Source: a bacterium
GTDB taxonomy: Bacteria; Chloroflexota; Dehalococcoidia; Tepidiformales; Tepidiformaceae
Direction: 5' to 3'
Assembly: GCA_945861295.1 (NCBI GenBank)
Contig: CAMAUF010000018.1
Coordinates: forward strand, 1-13,497
Length of the DNA: 13,497 bases
Below, piece after piece: positions 1 to 6,876 of the stretch (the stretch's first letter is position 1; every line of letters starts with the position of its first letter). The translations under genes were made by a program, and so were the position numbers. A model generated the notes under the pieces. It was given only the letters and a program-made list of their open reading frames with translations. It was not told the origin of the DNA and did no database searches.

Positions 1-39
1 CCAAAGCTGCCGGCCGAGTACTTCACCGCCAGCCCCTGA
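1..39 (+). CDS. 3' end of an unidentified upstream gene (partial)
   Basis: The first reading frame of the window is open from base 1 and ends at TGA 37-39, giving a C-terminal tail PKLPAEYFTASP. Only twelve residues are visible, so no family can be assigned. In dcw clusters the gene just before ftsI is usually rsmH or a small FtsL-like membrane protein. The tail does not resemble the usual RsmH C-terminus, which makes an FtsL-like protein a positional guess only. The frame could also be open by chance, since 12 codons without a stop is weak evidence in G+C-rich DNA. Confidence 0.35.
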   Translation, partial: PKLPAEYFTASP

Positions 40-151
40 GGTGGCGATATTCGTGTCCGGCGGCACTCGCGCATCCCTCGAAGTCGAAGCCGGGCAGAGT
101 CTGAAACGTTCGCCCACGGCGCAGGATTGCCGGGGCCGGAGGCGCCCACCG
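40..151 (+). other. Gap or leader before ftsI
   Basis: This 112-base stretch lies between the upstream TGA and the preferred ftsI ATG. It is the largest gap in the window. It stays open in the ftsI frame from GTG 41, but the 37 residues encoded that way are Arg/Gly/Ser-rich and look unlike a coding N-terminus. No convincing -35/-10 pair or hairpin terminator was seen by eye. It may simply be a spacer, or it may hold a weak promoter. Confidence 0.4.
138..142 (+). promoter_or_regulatory. Ribosome binding site of ftsI
   Basis: GGAGG at 138-142 ends nine bases before ATG 152. It decides the ftsI start in favour of 152 over the in-frame GTG at 41, which has no comparable Shine-Dalgarno sequence and directly abuts the preceding stop codon. 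Confidence 0.65.
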
Positions 152-1936
152 ATGACCCCGACGCAATCCCCTGGCCGGTGGCGGATCTGGATCCCGGCGT
201 TCTTGATTGCCGTGAGCATCGCCACGCTCGTTGGCCGGCTCGTGCAGCTGCAAATCCTCGAACATGCCCATTACCAGGCGAAGGCGCGGGACGAACTGGA
301 CGACGAAAAGCTCGAATACGGCCGCCGAGGCGCCATCCTCGACAGCAACGGTGATGTCCTCGCTACGTCGATCGAGACCTACGACGTCTTCGTCAGCGGG
401 CGCAAATGGCAAGACCCAGCGGTGGCGCTCCCGGCGGCCGCGGCGCTCGCCCCCTACCTGAAAACAGACGCTCTCAGCCTCCTCGCAGGCGTCGCTACCG
501 GCGGTGACACGCGGGTAGCGCGTGACATCGACTTCGAGACGGGCGAAGCCCTCAAAAAGGCGATCCGTGCGGCGGCGAACCCTTTTGCAGACTCCGTCCG
601 GCTGGAGCGGAGTTCGCTCCGATCTCATCCGAACGGCGACGTCGCCGCGTCTATCCTCGGTTGGTTCGGCGACCCAACGCCGGACGACGACAGCAAGGCC
701 CGGAAGGTAGGGCGGTCGGGGTTGGAGGCGAGTCTCGACCGGGTCCTCGCGGGTCGGCCCATGCGGCAGTTCTTCGAGCGGGACGTGGAGGGCGAGGCCA
801 TCCCGATCGGGCTTTACCAGGCCTCCGCCGTACTCGCCGGGGCCGACCTGAAGCTCACGATCGATCGCCGCATCCAGGCGCTGGCTGAGCGCCAGCTCGA
901 TATCGCGGTCGCTCAGCACAAGGCTATCGGCGGTACGATCGTGATCATGGAGCCGGGTACCGGTCGCATTTTGGCGTTGGCAACTTCACCGCGGTTGAAG
1001 TACTCCGAGTTGCCTTTCACGGACTCCGAAAAGGTAGTCCTAGAGAATGACCATTCGGTCAGTTATGCGTACGAACCAGGTTCGGTAATGAAGGTCATCA
1101 CCATGGCCTCCGCCTTGGATGGCGGAGCGGTGACGCCAGAAACGACATACCACGACGATGGCGTGGTGCGCTTCGAAGACGGTACGGAACTGAACAACTG
1201 GCGCGGCGGCAGTTACGGCACTCAGACCATGATCGGGGTTTTACAGAATAGTATAAATACCGGAGCGATATTTGCGCAACGCGCGCTCGGCCGCGACCGC
1301 TTTCTCGAATACCTTGGCCGGTTTGGCTTCAACGACAAGACGGGCATCGAACTTCTGGCCGAGGCTGCCCCGTACTTCCGGCAGCCCGGCGACGAAGGCT
1401 GGACGATTGTCGACGTCGCGACTCAAGCCTACGGCCAGGGCATCTTCGTGACCCCGATCCAGATGGTCGCCGCCTTCACCGCCGCGATCAACGGCGGCAC
1501 GCTGTTCCGCCCGCAGCTCGTCCAGGCTACGATCGACCCCGATGGCACGGTCCGCGAACGCAAGCCCAACGCCCTCAGCCAACCAATCCGGCCCGAAACG
1601 AGCGCGACCGTCCGCTTCATGCTCGAACAGGTCGTGATGCCTCCCGAGCGCGGCCACCAAGGCCGGCCGCGCGACTACACCGCGGGAGGCAAGTCGGGCA
1701 CCGCCAACATCATCTCGGGCAACAGCTACGACGATAAGCGGCAGGTGGCGTCGTTCATCGGCTTCGCCCCACTGGTCGACCCAAGAATCGTAGTCCTCGT
1801 CAAACTGGACGAAAACGCCGACCTCCAGACCGGCCAGGAAGCCGCCGGGCCAGTCTTCGCGACTCTGGTCGACGAGGTCCTGCGCTACCTGAACGTTGCG
1901 CCGGACAATGCGGCCTACGTGGGGGTGACGCCTTGA
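152..1936 (+). CDS. ftsI: Peptidoglycan D,D-transpeptidase FtsI (class B PBP, septal)
   Basis: Class B penicillin-binding protein of 594 aa that cross-links septal peptidoglycan on the outer face of the membrane, working with the FtsW glycosyltransferase. An N-terminal membrane anchor (about residues 10-32, WIPAFLIAVSIATLVGRLVQ) is followed by the pedestal/dimerisation domain with the RGAILDSNGDVLATS signature near residues 58-72. The C-terminal transpeptidase domain has all three catalytic motifs: SxxK as S311-V-M-K314, SxN as S367-I-N369, and KSG at 514-516 followed by TA. No C-terminal PASTA domain is present. The start at ATG 152 is chosen for the GGAGG at 138-142 and because the membrane anchor then sits at the N-terminus; GTG 41 would add 37 unlikely residues. 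The stop overlaps the murF start (TTGA). Its position at the head of the mur genes supports ftsI (also called pbpB) rather than a sporulation or elongation paralogue. The codons over the SxN motif are unusually A+T-rich. Confidence 0.95.
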   Translation: MTPTQSPGRWRIWIPAFLIAVSIATLVGRLVQLQILEHAHYQAKARDELDDEKLEYGRRGAILDSNGDVLATSIETYDVFVSGRKWQDPAVALPAAAALAPYLKTDALSLLAGVATGGDTRVARDIDFETGEALKKAIRAAANPFADSVRLERSSLRSHPNGDVAASILGWFGDPTPDDDSKARKVGRSGLEASLDRVLAGRPMRQFFERDVEGEAIPIGLYQASAVLAGADLKLTIDRRIQALAERQLDIAVAQHKAIGGTIVIMEPGTGRILALATSPRLKYSELPFTDSEKVVLENDHSVSYAYEPGSVMKVITMASALDGGAVTPETTYHDDGVVRFEDGTELNNWRGGSYGTQTMIGVLQNSINTGAIFAQRALGRDRFLEYLGRFGFNDKTGIELLAEAAPYFRQPGDEGWTIVDVATQAYGQGIFVTPIQMVAAFTAAINGGTLFRPQLVQATIDPDGTVRERKPNALSQPIRPETSATVRFMLEQVVMPPERGHQGRPRDYTAGGKSGTANIISGNSYDDKRQVASFIGFAPLVDPRIVVLVKLDENADLQTGQEAAGPVFATLVDEVLRYLNVAPDNAAYVGVTP

Positions 1937-3303
1937 GCGGCCTCACGACCTCCTGGGTGGCCGACGTGATGCGGGCCGCTGGGTACGCCGTGACCGAGGG
2001 GCCTGACGTGGCCATTCCGCGCGGTTCGGCCGATTCGCGGACGACGGGCGAAGGCGAACTCTTCGTCGCGTTCAGCGGCGAGCGGGCCGACGGGAACGAG
2101 TTCGTCGGCGACGCCCTGGCGCGCGGCGCGGCGGCGGCGCTCTGTTCGCGCCCCCCAAAGCTGGCGTGGCCGGGACGTACCGTCATCGTCGCCCCGGACA
2201 CGCGAACGGCCGTCGCGGAGCTTGCCATCGCCTGGCGACGGCACTGCGGCGCCCGCGTCGCCGCGATCACGGGGACCGTCGGCAAGACCACGGCGAAGCA
2301 ATTGACGGCGGCCGTGCTGCGCCAACGGTTCCCGACCCACGAGAGCGCGGGCAACCTCAACAGCCGCGAGGGGGCGCCCTTGGCGATCCTCACGATGACG
2401 CCGGACGACGCGGTCTCGGTGCTGGAACTGGGCATCGACAGCCTCGGCGAAATGGACGAGTTGGTCGCGATCGCCGAGCCAGAAGTGGGCGTAGTCCTGA
2501 ATATCGGCTACACCCACGTCTCCAAGCTGGGAAGCATCGAAAACACGGCGCGGGAGAAGCTCACCCTCGTCCGCTCACTTCCCAGCGGCGGTGCCGCCAT
2601 CCTCAACGTCGATGATCCGCGTATCAGTGCCGCCAGCTCGGGGCTTCGTTGCCGCGTGCTCAGCTTCGGGCAAACCGCCGGGAGCAGCCTCCGCTACGGC
2701 GACATCCGCGAGCGCGGTCTCGAGGGCACTTCCTTCGCGTTGAGTTGGGGCGCACAAACAACGACGGTGCACTCGCCGCTGATCGGCGCGCACACGATCC
2801 CAGCCGCGCTGACCGCGATTGGCGTCGCGCTCGCCTTCGGCGTGCCGTTCCAGGAGGCCACGGAGCTGGTCGCCACGTCCAATGTGACCGGACGCATGCG
2901 CGTCATCCAGACGCCGGAGGGCGTGACCTTGCTCGACGACCGCTACAACTCCAGCCCGGCCTCGTTGGCTGGCGCCCTTCGTATGCTCGGCGCCCTTCCC
3001 GGCCGGCGGCTCGCCCTTCTCGGGAAGATGGCCGAACTGGGCGAGTTCGAAGTCGAGGAGCACCGCAAGGCCGGCCAGCTGGCCGCTGAGTGCTGCGACG
3101 AACTGTTCACCTTCGGGGCGGCTGGCAAGCTGCTGGCCTGCGCCGCAAGCACAGGGCCGGCCAGGGCGCGTTGGTTCGAGACCAAGGACGAGGCGGCCGA
3201 GGCGCTCGCTGTGAGCCTCCACCCCGGCGATACCGTCCTCGTCAAGGGCTCGCGCAGCGAAGCCCTGGAGTCCGTCCTGGAGCGGCTGGAGGGACCGGCG
3301 TGA
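1933..3303 (+). CDS. murF: UDP-MurNAc-tripeptide--D-Ala-D-Ala ligase MurF
   Basis: Cytoplasmic ATP-dependent ligase, 456 aa, that adds the D-Ala-D-Ala dipeptide (made by Ddl, encoded downstream) to UDP-MurNAc-tripeptide. The N-terminal substrate domain spans about residues 1-105. The central ATPase domain has the P-loop G114-T-V-G-K118-T-T, then AGNLNSREGAPLAIL (the GNLNN-x-x-G-x-P signature of MurF) and ELGIDSLGEM. K209, in AREKLTL, sits where Mur ligases carry a carbamylated lysine. The C-terminal domain has D335-D-R-Y-N-S-S-P and LLGKMAELGEFEVEEH, both typical of MurF rather than MurE. The start is a TTG overlapping the ftsI stop, chosen because every other junction in the operon has the same 4-base overlap and because GGGGGTG lies just upstream at 1921-1927. 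A slightly later in-frame GTG or ATG is possible but would trim the N-terminal domain. MurE, the preceding enzyme, is not encoded next to it as is usual. Confidence 0.93.
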   Translation: MSGLTTSWVADVMRAAGYAVTEGPDVAIPRGSADSRTTGEGELFVAFSGERADGNEFVGDALARGAAAALCSRPPKLAWPGRTVIVAPDTRTAVAELAIAWRRHCGARVAAITGTVGKTTAKQLTAAVLRQRFPTHESAGNLNSREGAPLAILTMTPDDAVSVLELGIDSLGEMDELVAIAEPEVGVVLNIGYTHVSKLGSIENTAREKLTLVRSLPSGGAAILNVDDPRISAASSGLRCRVLSFGQTAGSSLRYGDIRERGLEGTSFALSWGAQTTTVHSPLIGAHTIPAALTAIGVALAFGVPFQEATELVATSNVTGRMRVIQTPEGVTLLDDRYNSSPASLAGALRMLGALPGRRLALLGKMAELGEFEVEEHRKAGQLAAECCDELFTFGAAGKLLACAASTGPARARWFETKDEAAEALAVSLHPGDTVLVKGSRSEALESVLERLEGPA

Positions 3304-4268
3304 TTCACGCTCTCGTCTCCGGCGTCCTCGCCTTCCTCGCCGCGCTCGCGCTCGGCTGGCCCATCCTGCGTATCCTTCGGGCCAAGAAGGCCGGCAAGAA
3401 CATCGGCGAGTACCAGCCCGCCTCCCATGGCAAGAAGCAAGGGACGCCAACCTTCGGTGGTCTGATGATCTGGGCGCCGACGGTCTTGGTCACGGTCGTC
3501 GCCGTCGATTGGGTCGACCACCAGTCGATCCTGCTTCCGATCGGGATGATCGCCGTGACAGGCGCGGCAGGCTTCGTAGACGACCTCGGCAGCCTGCAAG
3601 GGCGGCGCCAAGCCGGGCTTTCCTGGCGTTTCAAGATCATCTTCTCGACGGTCGTCGCCATGGTCGCGGCGTGGATCCTCTACGACCGCATTGGCGTGGA
3701 GTCGATCAACGTGCCGTGGACCGGCCAGTACAAGCTCGGGCTGTTCTATCTGCCGGTGGCCGTCCTCACCATCGTGGGGACAACGAGCGCGGTCGCTGTA
3801 ACGGACGGCCTGGACGGGCTCGTCGGCGGGCTGGCGCTCATCGCCTTCTTGGCCTATGGCATCCTCGCGTTCATCCAAGGTCAGGAGTACATCGCGACCT
3901 TCTGCTTCATCATCGCGGGCTCGACGCTCGGCTCTCTCTGGTTCAACGCGCACCCGGCGATGGTGTTCATGGGCGATACCGGCGCGCTCGCGTTGGGATC
4001 GGCGCTGGCGACGGTCGCGCTGATGACGGGCCACTGGCTCCTGCTCCCGCTAATCGGAATCGTGTTCGTCCTCGCAGCCGTGAGCAACGTCATCCAGATC
4101 GGGTACTTCAAGCTCAGCGGCGGCAAACGCTTCTTCCGGCGGGCTCCGTTTCACCATCATCTTGAAGAGATCGGTTGGGCTGAAACGCAGATCGTGACGC
4201 GGGCGTGGCTGGTCGGGATCGCGGCCGCATTGTTGGGCGTGGCCTTCGCCCTGGCGGTGCCCGAATGA
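3300..4268 (+). CDS. mraY: Phospho-MurNAc-pentapeptide transferase MraY
   Basis: Polytopic membrane enzyme, 322 aa, that transfers phospho-MurNAc-pentapeptide from UDP to undecaprenyl phosphate, giving lipid I. The length is near that of Gram-positive MraY. Family signatures in order: KKQGTPTFGGLMI (about residues 44-56), the Asp pair D94-D95 in GFVDDLGS, T168-D-G-L-D172-G-L, FNAHPAMVFMG-D226-TG, and H285-H-H287-LEE. Several hydrophobic helices fit the usual ten-helix fold. GTG 3300 overlaps the murF stop (GTGA) and places the first helix at the N-terminus; the frame is open further upstream but that part is a murF shadow. One oddity: the segment before TDGLDGL reads SAVAV instead of the usual NAVNL, so both conserved Asn residues are missing (S163 and A166). 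Confidence 0.95.
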   Translation: MIHALVSGVLAFLAALALGWPILRILRAKKAGKNIGEYQPASHGKKQGTPTFGGLMIWAPTVLVTVVAVDWVDHQSILLPIGMIAVTGAAGFVDDLGSLQGRRQAGLSWRFKIIFSTVVAMVAAWILYDRIGVESINVPWTGQYKLGLFYLPVAVLTIVGTTSAVAVTDGLDGLVGGLALIAFLAYGILAFIQGQEYIATFCFIIAGSTLGSLWFNAHPAMVFMGDTGALALGSALATVALMTGHWLLLPLIGIVFVLAAVSNVIQIGYFKLSGGKRFFRRAPFHHHLEEIGWAETQIVTRAWLVGIAAALLGVAFALAVPE

Positions 4269-5665
4269 GCGCAGGAAACGGATTCGATCCGGCGACCGCA
4301 GTCCGGGGCCAACGAGTCCTCGTCTATTCTATGGGCAAGGAAGGGGCGGACATGGCGGCCTGGTTCGCCAGCCAGGGCGCGCGTGTGACCATGTCTGACA
4401 CGCGCAGCGAGGACCAGCTCGCCGCCGCAAAGGTCCGGGTCCCGGCCGGGATCGACCGCGTCTTCAGCGGCCAGCCCCTCCTGGACGCCGAAGGTTTCAG
4501 CCTAGTGGCCGTCTCGCAGTCCATCCTCCGGCACGACCCCGCCTTGACACGAGCGCGTCAGCTCGGCATCCCGATCACGTCGCAGATGCGTCTGTTTCTC
4601 CAGCTCTGCCCGGGCCGGACCGTCGGCATCACGGGTTCGAGCGGCAAGTCCACGACCACATCACTTGTGGCGGCCATGGCGAAGGCGGCCGGCGCCCGCG
4701 CGATCGTCGGCGGCAACCTCGGCGAACCGCTGCTCGGCCGGCTCGCCGAAATCGACCGCGACACGACGGTTATCCTTGAGATCAGCCACACCCAGTTGCA
4801 GTACACGGACCGTTCGCCACACGTCGCGGCAGTGACCAACATCACCCCAAATCATCTGGACCAGTTCAGCTGGGACGAGTACGTCGGCCTCAAGCGGAAC
4901 ATCCTGGCGTTCCAAGGGCCTCGCGACACCGCCGTCATCAACGCCGACGACCCAACGAGCCGCTCACTTCTGACCGGTCTCAAGGGCTACCTGGCGCAGA
5001 GCTCGCTGCATGGCCGAATCCTCGCTGACGGAGCTTGGGTCGATGGAGAGACGGTCTGGGTGCGTTACGGGCTAAACGCCAAGCCGGTGATCGCACAGGC
5101 GGATATCCGGCTGCGTGGGCAACACAACCTCGCCAATATCACGATGGCCTGCGCCGTCGCTTCAGCGGCCGGTCTCCCGGTCAGCGCGATGACGGAGGCG
5201 GCAGCCGCTTTCACCGGTGTCCCTCACCGCTTGGAAGTCGCCGGTCGCCGCGATGGCGTCACCTGGGTGAACGACTCGATCGCGACCTCGCCCGAGCGGA
5301 CGATCGCGGGCCTCCTCGCCTTCGATGAGCCGGTCGTGCTGCTCCTCGGCGGGCGGGACAAGAACCTCCCCCTCGACAGGCTGCAAGATGTGGTCCGCGA
5401 ACGGTGCCGGGCCGTCGTTTGCTTCGGCGAGGCTGGGCCACTGTACTTCGGGGCGCTCCGGGCCTGCGCGCCGGCGGTCGAGCTGACGGGGACGCTCGAG
5501 GACGCGGTAGCGATCGCTCGTACGCTCTCGCGGCCTGGTGATGCCGTGTTGCTTTCGCCGGCCGGCACAAGCTTCGATGCCTATCCGAACTTCGAGGCGC
5601 GGGGCGAAGCCTTCCGGGCCTTGGTCGCGGCGCTGCCGGTGGCCGTGGCGGAGGTGACCTCATGA
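4265..5665 (+). CDS. murD: UDP-MurNAc-L-Ala--D-Glu ligase MurD
   Basis: Cytoplasmic ATP-dependent ligase, 466 aa, that adds D-glutamate to UDP-MurNAc-L-Ala. An N-terminal Rossmann-like domain (about residues 15-115, starting VLVYSMGKEGADMAAWF) leads to the P-loop G124-S-S-G-K128-S-T, then GGNLGEPL, EISHTQLQ, TNITPNHLDQF and K210 in the carbamylated-lysine position. The C-terminal domain has VPHRLEVAG, WVNDSIATSPE, LLGGRDKNLPL and LSPAGTSFDAYPNFEARGEAF, which together identify MurD among the Mur ligases. ATG 4265 overlaps the mraY stop (ATGA) and gives a normal family length. The EISHTQLQ segment differs from the common ELSSFQL and appears lineage-specific; this is from memory, not a search. 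Confidence 0.95.
   Translation: MSAGNGFDPATAVRGQRVLVYSMGKEGADMAAWFASQGARVTMSDTRSEDQLAAAKVRVPAGIDRVFSGQPLLDAEGFSLVAVSQSILRHDPALTRARQLGIPITSQMRLFLQLCPGRTVGITGSSGKSTTTSLVAAMAKAAGARAIVGGNLGEPLLGRLAEIDRDTTVILEISHTQLQYTDRSPHVAAVTNITPNHLDQFSWDEYVGLKRNILAFQGPRDTAVINADDPTSRSLLTGLKGYLAQSSLHGRILADGAWVDGETVWVRYGLNAKPVIAQADIRLRGQHNLANITMACAVASAAGLPVSAMTEAAAAFTGVPHRLEVAGRRDGVTWVNDSIATSPERTIAGLLAFDEPVVLLLGGRDKNLPLDRLQDVVRERCRAVVCFGEAGPLYFGALRACAPAVELTGTLEDAVAIARTLSRPGDAVLLSPAGTSFDAYPNFEARGEAFRALVAALPVAVAEVTS
5650..5657 (+). promoter_or_regulatory. Strong ribosome binding site of ftsW
   Basis: GGAGGTGA at 5650-5657 lies inside the end of murD, four bases before ATG 5662. It is the longest match to the anti-Shine-Dalgarno sequence among the overlapping junctions. 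It suggests that ftsW can recruit its own ribosomes as well as being translated by coupling from murD. Confidence 0.7.
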
Positions 5666-6876
5666 GCGCCGCCAGCGTCCGGGCCCCGGGGCGGGTCGAC
5701 TTCTGGATCCTGATCCCGATCTGCGCCCTCACGATTGCGGGCCTTATCGCCGTGTACAGCGCGAGCTTTGTCGTCGGGGCCGCCTCGGAGCGTGGCTCGA
5801 ACTACTACATCTACCGCCAGGTTCTCTGGGCGGCGGTCGGCACGGCGCTCGCAATTGTGCTCATGAACATCTCGACCGAGCGGCTCCGCGCGTTGGCCGG
5901 GCCTGCCATCTGCGCGACCATCTTGGCCCTCGCGGCAGTGATGGTGATGGGCTACTCCGTAAACGGAGCGCAGCGCTGGATCGGCTACGGCATCTTCAGC
6001 GTACAACCGGCCGAATATGCCAAGTTCACCCTGGTCCTGTTTCTTGGCGCATGGCTCGGGAGCCGGACGCTCCCGGTCATGTCCAGCGGGGAGGGCCTCC
6101 TGGGTTTCCTGTTCTGGGTTGGGACGATCTGCGGCCTGATCATGGCCCAGCCAAGCCTCGGCACGACCCTGATCATCGGCGCCACCTCGCTCACGATGCT
6201 CTGGATGCGCGGGTTTCCGGTCACCCGAACCTTGGCTCTCATCAGCGCGGGCTTATTGCTCGTGTCGCTCTTCGTAATCACGAGTGGTTACCGAACGGAG
6301 CGCTTCACCAGTTCCGCGATCGCCCGGGCCGCCGGTCTGGGGGCCGCCGAGCCGAATCCCGACGACCGTTTCCAGATCGACCATGCCGTCTCCGCCATCG
6401 GGAACGGGGGCCTGGAAGGCATCGGCATCGGCGCCAGCCGCGGCAAGTTCTTTTACATCCCGGAGAGCCACACCGACGGCATCTTCGCCGTCGTCGGCGA
6501 AGAGACCGGATTCATCGGGACCATGTCGATCATCGTGCTCTTCGTCATCCTCGCGGGGCGGGGTTACCAGGTGGCCCAACGCGCCGCCGGCCACCCCTTC
6601 CCGCATCTGGTGGCCATCGGTATCACGACCTGGTTCATCGTCCAGGCGATTCTGAACATCGGCGGAATCACGGACGTCCTGCCGCTGACGGGTGTCCCGT
6701 TGCCCTTCCTCAGCTACGGCGGCAATGCCCTGGCGGCTGAGCTGATGGCTGTCGGCGCGCTGCTCCGGATCTCGCGCGAGTTCCCGCCCCCGCGCCCGGG
6801 CCGCCCGATCCCAGCCACAGCGAATCGCGGCCCGGCACAAGCCACGAGCCTCACGGTCCAGGGGGCAGCGCGATGA
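5662..6876 (+). CDS. ftsW: Septal peptidoglycan glycosyltransferase FtsW (SEDS family)
   Basis: Polytopic SEDS-family enzyme, 404 aa, that polymerises lipid II into septal glycan strands and pairs with the class B PBP FtsI. A short cytoplasmic N-terminus is followed by FWILIPICALTIAGLIAVYS (helix 1) and about nine further hydrophobic segments. Signatures in order: VQPAEYAKFTLVLFLGAWL, MAQPSLGTTLIIGAT, the AIGNGGLEGIGIGASRGKF loop, PESHTDGIFAVVGEETGFIG and LPFLSYGGNALAAELMAVGAL. D272, in SHTDGIF, matches the Asp required for glycosyltransferase activity in RodA and FtsW. The last 30 or so residues are a Pro/Arg-rich cytoplasmic tail. Start and stop overlap murD and murG (ATGA both). Location between murD and murG, with ftsI in the same operon, supports FtsW rather than RodA. 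Confidence 0.94.
   Translation: MSAASVRAPGRVDFWILIPICALTIAGLIAVYSASFVVGAASERGSNYYIYRQVLWAAVGTALAIVLMNISTERLRALAGPAICATILALAAVMVMGYSVNGAQRWIGYGIFSVQPAEYAKFTLVLFLGAWLGSRTLPVMSSGEGLLGFLFWVGTICGLIMAQPSLGTTLIIGATSLTMLWMRGFPVTRTLALISAGLLLVSLFVITSGYRTERFTSSAIARAAGLGAAEPNPDDRFQIDHAVSAIGNGGLEGIGIGASRGKFFYIPESHTDGIFAVVGEETGFIGTMSIIVLFVILAGRGYQVAQRAAGHPFPHLVAIGITTWFIVQAILNIGGITDVLPLTGVPLPFLSYGGNALAAELMAVGALLRISREFPPPRPGRPIPATANRGPAQATSLTVQGAAR

Noticed and set aside
41..151. GTG 41 as the ftsI start
   Set aside because: It lacks a good ribosome binding site, and the extra 37 residues before the membrane anchor look non-coding; ATG 152 has GGAGG at a suitable distance. Not fully excluded.
1252..1259. 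TATAAATA as a -10 promoter element inside ftsI
   Set aside because: No convincing -35 element lies about 17 bases upstream, and the bases encode the conserved SxN motif. It is kept as a finding on composition only, not annotated as a promoter.
2943..4034. Long open frame on the - strand, 363 codons, opposite murF and mraY
   Set aside because: It crosses the junction of two confidently assigned + strand genes and encodes a low-complexity charged sequence without domain features.
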